A DNA stretch of 64,000 nt, from contig JARGSG010000006.1 in NCBI GenBank assembly GCA_030374805.1, positions 682,001 through 746,000 on the forward strand, read 5' to 3'. This document shows, piece after piece, positions 1-10,061 of this stretch (position 1 is the first letter of the stretch; each line of letters begins with the position of its first letter). Under the pieces are notes generated by a model. It saw only the letters and a list, made by a program, of their open reading frames with translations, did not search any database and had not been told where the DNA came from. Position numbers and translations under genes: made by a program. The DNA comes from Gracilaria gracilis (lineage: Eukaryota; Rhodophyta; Florideophyceae; Gracilariales; Gracilariaceae).

Positions 1-72
1 CGAAGCTGCTTGGGACGGCGGCGTGGGTGTGGGAACGCGGCGGCCAAGTTTCGACTGGCAGGCTAGCGGCAT
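1..72 (-). CDS. Gag N-terminus of a further tandem gypsy unit (partial, runs off the window)
   Basis: The ATG at 72 on the minus strand corresponds exactly to the gag start at 5193 of the next unit, and the 24 codons visible are identical to it. The rest lies outside the window. It shows that the array contains at least three units. Confidence 0.8.
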   Translation of the reverse strand, partial: MPLACQSKLGRRVPTPTPPSQAAS

Positions 73-149
73 CTTGGGACACGCAGCAGTGAAAGGAAAG
101 ATGTTGTGATGCGTTCCAGCGGTGAGAAACGAAAGTTGATGCTACCAAA

Positions 150-388
150 TGTAACCAAATGTAATACAGAGGCGAGTGCACTGTATGATACGGGAAGATG
201 ATGAGATGTTGGGTCGTGGCTGGCTGCTCTCCACGCAAGAGGAGCAGTCCAGGTCGTACCTCTTTATTTATACTGCGCCTCAAAGCAGGCTTGCAGTTGA
301 AACAGAGAGCAACTGTGACCGAACCTAGCTTGAAGGTCACGCGCCGCTACAGAGGTCATGACTAAAGAAGACAGCAGCTTGTAGTACA
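150..388 (-). repeat. LTR of the tandem gypsy element, first visible copy (239 bp)
   Basis: The segment runs TGTA...TACA on either strand, begins right after the pol stop and ends 2 bp before a primer-binding site (136-147). It is identical to 5271-5509. On the minus strand TATAAATA lies at 265-272, a plausible core promoter for the unit to its left. Boundaries come from the TG/CA termini and the adjacent primer site; a target duplication cannot be tested inside a tandem array. Confidence 0.85.
265..272 (-). promoter_or_regulatory. LTR TATA box
   Basis: The minus strand reads TATAAATA, followed by AAGAGG. The same octamer is at 5386-5393 in the second LTR. It lies mid-LTR, where an RNA polymerase II start (U3/R boundary) would be expected. 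Confidence 0.6.
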
Positions 389-390
389 TA

Positions 391-3300
391 CTACTTTGTC
401 ACATTCGCCCGGTCTTTGGCTAAAGACGTCCTCGTCGAAGCCTGAGTAGCCAAAAAGTTCTTGAGAGATTCGGCGCAATTGCGGAGAGCTGTACGCGGTA
501 GCCAGGCTGCGTCCTCGGACGATTCGCCAACGAAGCGAACTAAGTAAAAGACACGTCGATTAAAGCGTTTGCGCGCAATAATCTCTTCGACTTCCTGTTC
601 GATTGCACCGTCGTTGTCGATCACGATATCTAACGGGCCCTTGTTATCATCGTGAAACAAGCGGAGCTTCGCGACATGGAAGACGTTATGCGCGCGTCGC
701 ATGGTACATGGTAACTCGATACGATAGGTTACTGGCCCAAGACGTTCTTGTATACGAAAGGGGCCGATAAAACGAGGTTGCCACTTCTTCGGAAGCGACG
801 AGCGGCGTGTAAGTGAGAGATTATCAGCGCGGAGAAGGACAAGCATTCCTCGGGTTCAAAGGATACATCGCGGCGACTGCGGTCAGCATAAAACTTCTGA
901 TTGCAGCTGGCCTTCGCCAGGTGTTCGCGCGCCAGAGTGACCATCGCCTGTCGTCTGCTAACGTAGTCGTCAGCTGGACTGAGAACGATCGGAACATTGT
1001 CCAAGGGTACGAGTAACTGGTGTGTGTGGATTGTAGCCAAGAGCGACTTCAAAGGGGGAAAGCCGAGTGCTGCTGTGACGCGAGGTGTTATATTCAAACT
1101 CGAGAGTAGGGAGCATGGTGTCCCAATCCGAAGGTGCGGCCTGTATTAACGAGCGAAGCATAGCAGACAGAGTGCGGATTAGGTTCTCGGATGGGCCGTC
1201 CGTTTGGGGATGGTCGGCCGTCGATGTATTGCTTCGTACATTCAGAAGTTGAGTGAGAGTTTTCCAAAACCTTGATGCTACCTTGGGGTCTCTGTCCGAT
1301 ACCAAGGTGTGGGGAACTCCGTGTTTGGCGAAGAGGTGATATTCGAAGAGAAATGCGGTGTCTTGAGCGCTGGCAGTCTTCTTCGTCGGGACAAATATGG
1401 ACTGTTTGGAGAGTTTGTCCACAATTACTAGGATGGCATCGTACCCATTGCAAGTGGTGGGAAGTTCGGTGAGAAAATCGAAGGTGACGATCTCCCAGCA
1501 GCGATTGGGAGATTGGTAACGGTTGCAGAAGTCCTTGCGGTGGTTTGCAGACTGGCTTGTTCGACTGGCAACTGCGGCACTGACGTACAAAGCGCAAAAT
1601 GTAGCGGTACATTTGTGGCCAATAAAACACTTCGAGCTGCGTTGAAGTATGTCTTGTCTGCGCCGACATGACCGATACCCGTGGAAATAGCCTGTGAGCT
1701 CGTCACGGAGGATGCCTTCCGGGATGTACAGGCGAAGAGAACCAGTGCCTGCCCAGTATATTATTCCGTCCGCAGACAGAGAAGTTTGTGGATATACGGC
1801 GTGACCTAGGAGAACTGTTGTTTTGCGTTGAAGGTCCGGACAAGATGTCGCGAGCCAAGGGGTCGGATGTGTAGAGTGCTCGAACGCGGGCATGCAGATC
1901 CCGGAATACAGATGGTAAGCGAGCGGAGAATGGGAAGGTGGTCAGGGGCGGCGGCTAAGCGCGTCGGGTACCACATTGCGCTTTCCAGGGAGGTGTTCAA
2001 CCTCGAATGAATGTTCCTGGATCTCATCAAGCCAACGACATTGTCGGCCGGTGAGCTTTGACTTTGATTGAAGATAGCGGATAGGGTCGTGGTCGGTCTG
2101 TAGAAGAAAACGACGTCCACGAAGGTACGGACCCCACACGCGGAGCGCGATCATCACGGCCAAGAGCTCTTGGTCCCCGGTGTCCCCAATTGCTCTCTGA
2201 CGGAGAAAGACGGTGTGAGAGGTAAGCAATAGGGTGTCCGTCCTGTGACAGAGTTGCACCAACTGCATGCTTGGATGCGTCGGTGGCCAGAACGAACGGC
2301 TTTGTAGGGTCTGGATGCGCAAGAACAGGTGCAGAAGTGAGGGCAGCCTTGATCGAATCAAACGCAGACTGTTGCGAGGTGCGTCCACTCAAACGTATGA
2401 GAGCGGAGAAGGGTCTGTGAGTGGCTGTAAGATCGCGGCATATCCCTTGACGAAGCGACGGTAGAAGTTGGCGAGGCCCACGGAATTGCTGCACGTTCTT
2501 CAGATTCTTGGGCGTTGGCCAGTCGCGTACTGAAGAAAACAAGACGCTCCTGCGTAGAGGACTCCTTTGTCTGAGACAGTGAATCCTAGATACTCCCACT
2601 TTGTTCGCTCCGAACGAGCACTTGCTTGGTCTAGCGTACAGCTTGTGCTCTCGCAAAGCGGAGAATAACTGACGGAGATGTTTCTTTGTGCTCTTCCATG
2701 GAGCGGCTGTAGACAAGAATGTCGTCGAGGTAAAGCACTAGACATTGTCCGTTGAGATGGCGTAGAGCGGAAGCGATGAGGCGCGAGAAAGCTGCTGGTG
2801 CGTTGCAGAGACCGAAGCACAGTACCCGCCACTCGAACGAGCCATAGCGAGTCCTGATAGCGGTCTTGTGGCAGTCTTCTTCCTTGATGCGCATCTGGTG
2901 ATAGTGCCCCTACGAGGTCTATCTGAGAAAAAAACGGTAGCTCCTGCAACTTGGTCCAGAGCCTCATCGATGAGGGGAAGAGGCGTGGCGTCTGGAATGG
3001 TGATTCGATTCAGCGCACGGTAGTCACAGACCATACGTAGTTCGCCGGACTTCTTCTTGACGAAGAAAACAGGTGCGCCAAATGGTGAGGAGGAGGGGCG
3101 AATGAGTCCTTTGCGAAGGAGCCCGTCTAGGGTGTTGCGGAGTACGTCTAGCTCTGCGGTAGAGAGCCTGATTACGGGTCGAACAGGACGGGGTTCACCC
3201 GGACGGAGGTTGATCTCAAAGTCTTGTCCGCGCTGCGGAGGCAGCTCGTATGGTAGCTCTTCCTTGAAGACGTCCTCGAACTCGTCGACGATAGAGGCCA

Positions 3301-3961
3301 GCTCGGTGTGGCATTCGACGGACGTGGAAGGGCGCAGACGTAACGCATAAAGTTCACAGCCGCGCTGCTTGACGAGGCGGCGCATGCGCTTGTAAGTGAT
3401 CGTCGGTACCGTTGGTTTGTCAACTCGCTTCGAAGAGGTAGAGTGGTTTCGTGGCAGCACTTTCGCTTGAGAACCATTAGCGCGCTTAATGGTTAGGCTG
3501 TACGATGACCAATCGACGTGAGGTCGTACCTGTTGGAGCCATTGACGCCCGACGGTGATGAGTGGAAGCCCGTTATCCGTGTCTTTCATATCGATGACAT
3601 AGACTTTAACGGGGGCTTCCCCTGCCTGTAGAGCGATCGTAGCTGTCGCCTGGAAATGAATTGGGACAGTTGTTGAGTTGCCAAGTTCGGTGAGGTGGTA
3701 TTCGGAAGGTTCCAGGGAGAGGTTGCACAAGTGTGCAGTGTTCAGCGAGACGAAGGCATGTGAAGCTCCGGGGTCCAGATGAAAGGCAACTGGAGATCCA
3801 TTGAGCGTGCCAGAGTACATCATCTCGCCGACGGGGTTGGCGTCGATAGCAGAAAGCTTTGGGAGCGATCGAGCGCCAAGCGGTGCCGCACCGGCGTGCG
3901 GCTCGACTAGTTTTTCGAGCGATTCTTGTGACCGGAGGCTCCAGCCACGTTGAGTCGACAC
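391..3961 (-). pseudogene. pol: Gypsy pol polyprotein, copy A (frameshifted)
   Basis: Retropepsin, reverse transcriptase, RNase H, integrase and chromodomain are all present but spread over several frames. The first frame (3961 down to 2738) holds the protease, with DPGA where D-S/T-G-A is usual, and the start of RT including the VCDYRALNR motif. Downstream, frame changes occur near 2940, 2690, 2530 and later; the last 455 bp (chromodomain) is open again. Compared with copy B the sequence is almost identical, but it has a net 19 extra single bases between about 840 and 2940, mostly lengthening short homopolymers. The pol frame overlaps the gag end in the -1 frame. Either recent decay or base-call error explains the breaks; clustering favours error. 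Confidence 0.85.
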
Positions 3962-5193
3962 GGGTGGGAGGAATCACTCCAAGGTCCTTTTCCACACTTC
4001 ATGCAACGATCGTGAGCGCGGTAGATGCGATTCTCCAGTGGGTTGCGGACATCGGCTGGTCCCCAACACTCTGAAGAAAGATCCTTGCCAATCAACGACG
4101 GTTCCGTAGACTTTCCAGATCCTGATTTCGACGAACGGTCTTTGTTCTTCGACGTCTTTGATTTCGATGATGTGGACGACGGTTGGGATCCTTCATTCCA
4201 TTTCTCCGAGATGTGGACTGTGCGCACAAAGTTGTACACTTCGGCCATGTTCGGTGGTCTACCATCTGGGAAGCGGACGGAGAGCTTCTTTTTGAAAAGA
4301 ACAGGGAGGCTGAGTTGGAAGAAGGTGAACGCTTCCGTGACTGGAGTGTTGCAGATATCTACGAGCTCGCGAAACTTTGTGATATGGCTCTCAAGGGAGC
4401 CATCGCTGTACTTCATACGGATAAGCTGGACACGCGCAAGTGCAGTCTCGTTTGCAGGGACGAATTCGGACATCATTGCAGTCTGGAGTTGTTCGAGTGT
4501 ATGAAAGTTCTCTCCTTCTCGCGTCGTGCGGGAGAACCAATGGTCCGCGTTATCACGTAGCAGGCATGACGCAATGTGTACTTCTTGTGCTGCTGTGATT
4601 GAAGGACAGAGGATGGTTACTTTGCGCACGTTGGAGACAAAAGAACGCACTTTGATCGATGTACGCTCGCTGTCACGGCCGTGGTAGGTCGAAAAGTTAG
4701 AGGACTTCAGAACCTGCAGGAGGGATGGTGTAGAAGGATTCGTTGGATGCGACGCTGTGACCGGCGGACCAGCTCTTGGAGTAAGAGACTGTGGTGATGG
4801 AACACTTTGCGGAGTTTCGATGCGGTTCTGGAGAGCTTGCAATTGAGAAACTACCAAGGCCATGGTGTTCTGCTGTTCCTGAATCATTGACAGAAGAGCG
4901 GCAGGGGGAGGAGGAGATGTCGTGTGGTTAGAAGCAACGTTGATTGCAGCAGTGTTACCTGTATTGGCGGGGACAGGAGCTTCTGAATTCGAGTGGCTGA
5001 TCTGCGCCAAGGGGAGAGCTGCTGGACTCATGTGAGAGAGCGACTGGGTTGCTGGCGGTGCCTCGGCAGGGACGGCTGAAACCTGTGGTGGTTCTGGCGG
5101 GAGAGACGCCGAACGACGGGACGAAGCTGCTTGGGACGGCGGCGTGGGTGTGGGAACGCGGCGGCCAAGTTTCGACTGGCAGGCTAGCGGCAT
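3907..5193 (-). CDS. gag: Gypsy Gag capsid protein (428 aa), complete
   Basis: The ATG at 5193 follows the LTR and primer-binding site directly. Residues 1-160 are Pro/Ser/Ala-rich and likely disordered. The middle (about 165-330) resembles the retrotransposon-gag fold, with ADHWF and a segment ending in LVDICN. A Lys/Ser-rich linker leads to a C-terminal CMKCG...HPC cluster, an atypical zinc knuckle: C-x2-C is clear but the spacing to H and C differs from CCHC. The protein would form the cytoplasmic virus-like particle and bind element RNA. Its last 55 bases overlap pol in the -1 frame, consistent with programmed -1 frameshifting. This gag is undamaged, unlike the pol beside it. Confidence 0.85.
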   Translation of the reverse strand: MPLACQSKLGRRVPTPTPPSQAASSRRSASLPPEPPQVSAVPAEAPPATQSLSHMSPAALPLAQISHSNSEAPVPANTGNTAAINVASNHTTSPPPPAALLSMIQEQQNTMALVVSQLQALQNRIETPQSVPSPQSLTPRAGPPVTASHPTNPSTPSLLQVLKSSNFSTYHGRDSERTSIKVRSFVSNVRKVTILCPSITAAQEVHIASCLLRDNADHWFSRTTREGENFHTLEQLQTAMMSEFVPANETALARVQLIRMKYSDGSLESHITKFRELVDICNTPVTEAFTFFQLSLPVLFKKKLSVRFPDGRPPNMAEVYNFVRTVHISEKWNEGSQPSSTSSKSKTSKNKDRSSKSGSGKSTEPSLIGKDLSSECWGPADVRNPLENRIYRAHDRCMKCGKGPWSDSSHPCRLNVAGASGHKNRSKN

Positions 5194-5256
5194 CTTGGGA
5201 CACGCAGCAGTGAAAGGAAAGATGTTGTGATGCGTTCCAGCGGTGAGAAACGAAAG

Positions 5257-5268
5257 TTGATGCTACCA
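5257..5268 (-). other. Primer-binding site, initiator tRNA-Met-like
   Basis: Two bases after the LTR end, the minus strand reads TGGTAGCATCAA. TGGTAGC complements a tRNA 3' end ...GCTACCA, the ending used by yeast Ty elements that prime from initiator tRNA-Met. The same site is at 136-147 for the unit to the left. The tRNA identity in this organism is inference. Confidence 0.65.
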
Positions 5269-5270
5269 AA

Positions 5271-5509
5271 TGTAACCAAATGTAATACAGAGGCGAGTGC
5301 ACTGTATGATACGGGAAGATGATGAGATGTTGGGTCGTGGCTGGCTGCTCTCCACGCAAGAGGAGCAGTCCAGGTCGTACCTCTTTATTTATACTGCGCC
5401 TCAAAGCAGGCTTGCAGTTGAAACAGAGAGCAACTGTGACCGAACCTAGCTTGAAGGTCACGCGCCGCTACAGAGGTCATGACTAAAGAAGACAGCAGCT
5501 TGTAGTACA
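5271..5509 (-). repeat. LTR of the tandem gypsy element, second copy (239 bp)
   Basis: It is identical in sequence to 150-388 and serves at once as the 3' LTR of copy B and the 5' LTR of copy A. It begins (minus strand) right after the pol stop at 5512-5514 with TGTACTAC and ends GGTTACA before the primer-binding site. TATAAATA lies at 5386-5393. Confidence 0.85.
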
Positions 5510-5511
5510 TA

Positions 5512-8371
5512 CTACTTTGTCACATTCGCCCGGTCTTTGGCTAAAGACGTCCTCGTCGAAGCCTGAGTAGCCAAAAAGTTCTTGAGAGATTCGGCGCAAT
5601 TGCGGAGAGCTGTACGCGGTAGCCAGGCTGCGTCCTCGGACGATTCGCCAACGAAGCGAACTAAGTAAAAGACACGTCGATTAAAGCGTTTGCGCGCAAT
5701 AATCTCTTCGACTTCCTGTTCGATTGCACCGTCGTTGTCGATCACGATATCTAACGGGCCCTTGTTATCATCGTGAAACAAGCGGAGCTTCGCGACATGG
5801 AAGACGTTATGCGCGCGTCGCATGGTACATGGTAACTCGATACGATAGGTTACTGGCCCAAGACGTTCTTGTATACGAAAGGGGCCGATAAAACGAGGTT
5901 GCCACTTCTTCGGAAGCGACGAGCGGCGTGTAAGTGAGAGATTATCAGCGCGGAGAAGGACAAGCATTCCTGGTTCAAAGGATACATCGCGGCGACTGCG
6001 GTCAGCATAAAACTTCTGATTGCAGCTGGCCTTCGCCAGGTGTTCGCGCGCCAGAGTGACCATCGCCTGTCGTCTGCTAACGTAGTCGTCAGCTGACTGA
6101 GAACGATCGGAACATTGTCCAAGGGTACGAGTAACTGGTGTGTGTGGATTGTAGCCAAGAGCGACTTCAAAGGGGGAAAGCCGAGTGCTGCTGTGACGCG
6201 AGGTGTTATATTCAAACTCGAGAGTAGGGAGCATGGTGTCCCAATCCGAAGGTGCGGCCTGTATTAACGAGCGAAGCATAGCAGACAGAGTGCGGATTAG
6301 GTTCTCGGATTGGCCGTCCGTTTGGGGATGGTCGGCCGTCGATGTATTGCTTCGTACATTCAGAAGTTGAGTGAGAGTTTTCCAAAACCTTGATGCTACC
6401 TTGGGGTCTCTGTCCGATACCAAGGTGTGGGGAACTCCGTGTTTGGCGAAGAGGTGATATTCGAAGAGAAATGCGGTGTCTTGAGCGCTGGCAGTCTTCT
6501 TCGTCGGGACAAATATGGACTGTTTGGAGAGTTTGTCCACAATTACTAGGATGGCATCGTACCCATTGCAAGTGGTGGGAAGTTCGGTGAGAAAATCGAA
6601 GGTGACGATCTCCCAGCAGCGATTGGGGATTGGTAACGGTTGCAGAAGTCCTTGCGGTGGTTTGCAGACTGGCTTGTTCGACTGGCAACTGCGGCACTGA
6701 CGTACAAAGCGCAAAATGTAGCGGTACATTTGTGGCCAATAAACACTTCGAGCTGCGTTGAAGTATGTCTTGTCTGCGCCGACATGACCGATACCGTGGA
6801 AATAGCCTGTGAGCTCGTCACGGAGGATGCCTTCCGGGATGTACAGGCGAAGAGAACCAGTGCCTGCCCAGTATATTATTCCGTCGCAGACAGAGAAGTT
6901 TGTGGATATACGGCGTGACCTAGGAGAACTGTTGTTTTGCGTTGAAGGTCCGGACAAGATGTCGCGAGCCAAGGGGTCGGATGTGTAGAGTGCTCGAACG
7001 CGGGCATGCAGATCCGGAATACAGATGGTAAGCGAGCGGAGAATGGGAAGGTGGTCAGGGCGGCGGCTAAGCGCGTCGGGTACCACATTGCGCTTTCCAG
7101 GGAGGTGTTCAACCTCGAATGAATGTTCCTGGATCTCATCAAGCCAACGACATTGTCGGCCGGTGAGCTTTGACTTTGATTGAAGATAGCGGATAGGGTC
7201 GTGGTCGGTCTGTAGAAGAAAACGACGTCCACGAAGGTACGGACCCCACACGCGGAGCGCGATCATCACGGCCAAGAGCTCTTGGTCCCCGGTGTCCCAA
7301 TTGCTCTCTGACGGAGAAAGACGGTGTGAGAGGTAAGCAATAGGGTGTCCGTCCTGTGACAGAGTTGCACCAACTGCATGCTTGGATGCGTCGGTGGCCA
7401 GAACGAACGGCTTTGTAGGGTCTGGATGCGCAAGAACAGGTGCAGAAGTGAGGGCAGCCTTGATCGAATCAAACGCAGACTGTTGCGAGGGCGTCCACTC
7501 AAACGTATGAGAGCGGAGAAGGTCTGTGAGTGGCTGTAAGATCGCGGCATATCCCTTGACGAAGCGACGGTAGAAGTTGGCGAGGCCCACGAATTGCTGC
7601 ACGTTCTTCAGATTCTTGGGCGTTGGCCAGTCGCGTACTGAAGAAACAAGACGCTCCTGCGTAGAGACTCCTTTGTCTGAGACAGTGAATCCTAGATACT
7701 CCACTTTGTTCGCTCCGAACGAGCACTTGCTTGGTCTAGCGTACAGCTTGTGCTCTCGCAAAGCGGAGAATAACTGACGGAGATGTTCTTTGTGCTCTTC
7801 CATGGAGCGGCTGTAGACAAGAATGTCGTCGAGGTAAAGCACTAGACATTGTCCGTTGAGATGGCGTAGAGCGGAAGCGATGAGGCGCGAGAAAGCTGCT
7901 GGTGCGTTGCAGAGACCGAAGCACAGTACCCGCCACTCGAACGAGCCATAGCGAGTCCTGATAGCGGTCTTGTGGCAGTCTTCTTCCTTGATGCGCATCT
8001 GGTGATAGGCCCCTACGAGGTCTATCTGAGAAAAAACGGTAGCTCCTGCAACTTGGTCCAGAGCCTCATCGATGAGGGGAAGAGGCGTGGCGTCTGGAAT
8101 GGTGATTCGATTCAGCGCACGGTAGTCACAGACCATACGTAGTTCGCCGGACTTCTTCTTGACGAAGAAAACAGGTGCGCCAAATGGTGAGGAGGAGGGG
8201 CGAATGAGTCCTTTGCGAAGGAGCCCGTCTAGGGTGTTGCGGAGTACGTCTAGCTCTGCGGTAGAGAGCCTGATTACGGGTCGAACAGGAGGGGGTTCAC
8301 CCGGACGGAGGTTGATCTCAAAGTCTTGTCCGCGCTGCGGAGGCAGCTCGTATGGTAGCTCTTCCTTGAAG
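5512..8371 (-). CDS. pol: Gypsy Pol, copy B: RT, RNase H, integrase, chromodomain (5' truncated)
   Basis: One uninterrupted frame is open to the junction near 8371; the first Met is at 8136, and numbering is from it (874 aa). RT: YLDD at 101-104. RNase H: TDAS with D249, E286 and DHD at 311-313. Integrase: zinc-binding H447, H451, C481, C484 and a D514-(60)-D575-(35)-E611 triad, all intact. The C-terminal about 50 residues (VEEIIARKRF... VRFVGESSEDAAWLP) form a chromodomain, expected to steer integration to histone-marked chromatin. The protease and gag are missing, because the element is cut at 8371. The domains look catalytically competent, implying recent activity of the family. Confidence 0.92.
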
Positions 8372-8780
8372 AGCTACCGCAACAGCACTGGAAACTCTGG
8401 CTTGATTTATCAATCCCATAACAAATACGTAGCTAGAAGTGCAAAAATTAACACAAAAGTTTTGTTCCGAGTGCTTGAGTACATTGACGGATTTGAATGG
8501 GTCCGGCACTTTGTCTGGTTGTAACTGCTCCATTCAATGTTTCAAAGTTTTCGACCGGACGCTGATCCGTACTAGTAGTCAAATGTGTCAAACTGGTATT
8601 CAGTATTCAAATGATTCATCAACACTGACGAGTGCTTCTTTGGAGACGTCGAGGCGAAAGGTAAAACAATCAAACTCAAGCATGGTATGCATTTATTCTT
8701 CTCATATAATAATGAGCGCCGTAAGCAGCGCTTTCGACTATCGAAAGTTAGCCTCATAGCAGAAACTAACATTCTGATAG
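8372..8780. other. Intergenic, unique sequence past the truncated gypsy copy
   Basis: No ORF or RNA gene is recognisable here. The stretch begins at the abrupt end of the retrotransposon homology and holds the 3' flank of the small secreted-protein gene on the minus strand. Confidence 0.5.
8692..8697 (-). terminator. Candidate polyadenylation signal AATAAA
   Basis: The minus strand reads AATAAA about 85 bp beyond the stop codon of the gene at 8781-9173, a normal distance for a eukaryotic polyA signal. Confidence 0.45.
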
Positions 8781-9173
8781 TTAGTTCTCTGTAACGATCA
8801 CCTCGAACACATCGTCTGGGAAGCATTTCCTGCGGACAACATTGAGAAGCGTCTCGATTAGCTGAACATTAAGGGACCCATCCCCAGTAGTAAATCCATC
8901 GCACGGGTCCTCTAGGGCAAGAATTGCCTCCTCGGAGCCGAAGAAGGCGAGACAGTCGCCTTCAGCTCGCTCCTGAACGTTCACACTCACTATGTCGTTG
9001 AAAAGAGCGTTACAGAAACATTTTGCAACCGGAAGAATCACGGCTTCGGTGAAGGCAGGCTTACAGACGGCCACCATCCCAGGAGAGACCTGGCGAGCGG
9101 TTACCGGCAGAGTGGAAGGCGCTGCCATAATAGTAGAAAGCAAAGAGACGAAGACGATGATGACTTTTTTCAT
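8781..9173 (-). CDS. Small secreted cysteine-containing protein, function unknown (130 aa)
   Basis: The N-terminus MKKVIIVFVSLLSTIMAAPS is a textbook signal peptide (basic start, hydrophobic core, small residues near 18-19), so the product should enter the secretory pathway. The mature part has six cysteines (C37, C52, C54, C74, C91, C117), enough for three disulfides, with a CFC pair. No known family is recognised. A TATAAAT lies about 100 bp upstream on the minus strand and AATAAA about 85 bp downstream, so this looks like a complete, intronless, expressed gene rather than a chance ORF. Cell-wall, defence or signalling roles are all possible; none is supported by the sequence. Confidence 0.75.
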   Translation of the reverse strand: MKKVIIVFVSLLSTIMAAPSTLPVTARQVSPGMVAVCKPAFTEAVILPVAKCFCNALFNDIVSVNVQERAEGDCLAFFGSEEAILALEDPCDGFTTGDGSLNVQLIETLLNVVRRKCFPDDVFEVIVTEN

Positions 9174-9270
9174 AGTGGGGTAGGCGAAACTGTACGACTT
9201 AGTGTATGAACGGGAAGGTTATTGGTGTGGTAGAGAGGTTTGGGCGTACGGGAGCTAGAGAATGCTCGTC

Positions 9271-9277
9271 ATTTATA
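9271..9277 (-). promoter_or_regulatory. TATA box of the secreted-protein gene
   Basis: TATAAAT on the minus strand lies 98-104 bp upstream of the ATG at 9173, leaving room for a short 5' UTR. Confidence 0.5.
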
Positions 9278-10061
9278 GCACTTTTGATCATCAATTCTAC
9301 GTTCGTATTGCTAGTTTATGGAGTTGACTTTGTTTCTGCGTCATGATAAATTTCATCAGTTGTTGGTGACGAAACAAATGGAACAAGCCCCACCTTGAAA
9401 GTGGTATACCAAGTCTGTTTCAATATGAAGAACGTGAGCGTTATTGCAAATGATTGATACGGGCAAGACAATGAGTTTGTGGGGGATATGCAAACACGAT
9501 TCAGGGAGACATTGTCAATCGTTTTGCGCTTATTATGATTGTGAAGGGAAAGACTTGACGATAGATGAAGCTCCGACTTGCTCCAAGCCGGCCATTCTTG
9601 TTCTGTTCCGATTGCAGACATAAACGACACGATCACGGTGCTAAGTAGAAAGTATGGAGCTGAAGAACACTCAAAATCGTGTCTTGATCTGTTTGATTAC
9701 ACGACTAACGAAATTTCATCAAGTTGGGTACCAACGGTAGCTATGGAAGTGAATGGTTCACATGTCATGAGCCATTCGTAGACTTGGAAATGGATTTTCA
9801 ATTTCCATCTCCAACACGGGTGGCACCAGAGGAGCCAATTTCATAGCGATTGGCGCAATTCTTCACGGTGCGTACAGTAACCTTTTAACCCTTTGGGTAT
9901 CTACTAACCTTGGTAACCTTAGTAACCTTACCTCTAAGGTAGATACCATCTACCCTTGCGTCTCGTAAAGAACCGTGCGCGCGCCGTCCTTGCCGCGACG
10001 CCCCTCGCCGTCGCGCCCAGCCCTCCACCGCCCCTTCCCCTTCCCCCTCTTCCCCACAACG
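9278..10061. other. Intergenic; palindromic stretch before the dehydrogenase gene
   Basis: No coding sequence is supported. At 9895-9957 there is a run of related short words (TTGGTAACC, TTAGTAACC, TACCTCTAAGG) with an inverted pair GGTATCTAC / GTAGATACC, then an abrupt switch to GC-rich sequence where the dehydrogenase gene begins. It could be promoter-proximal binding sites; no TATA box is seen. Confidence 0.4.

Larger units (their letters stand above)
1..8371 (-). mobile_element. Tandem LTR-sharing array of a chromodomain Ty3/gypsy retrotransposon
   Basis: On the minus strand the order, from high to low coordinate, is: 5'-truncated pol (copy B), LTR, gag, pol (copy A), LTR, then the start of another gag at the window edge. 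Position 1 matches 5122 with a constant offset of 5121 through about 840, and the two LTRs are identical. Domain order protease-RT-RNase H-integrase-chromodomain places it in the chromovirus branch of Ty3/gypsy. Sharing of single LTRs between successive coding units suggests LTR-LTR unequal recombination, or an assembly join. Copy B ends abruptly at about 8371 inside the protease-RT linker with no LTR, so its gag and protease are missing. Confidence 0.9.
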
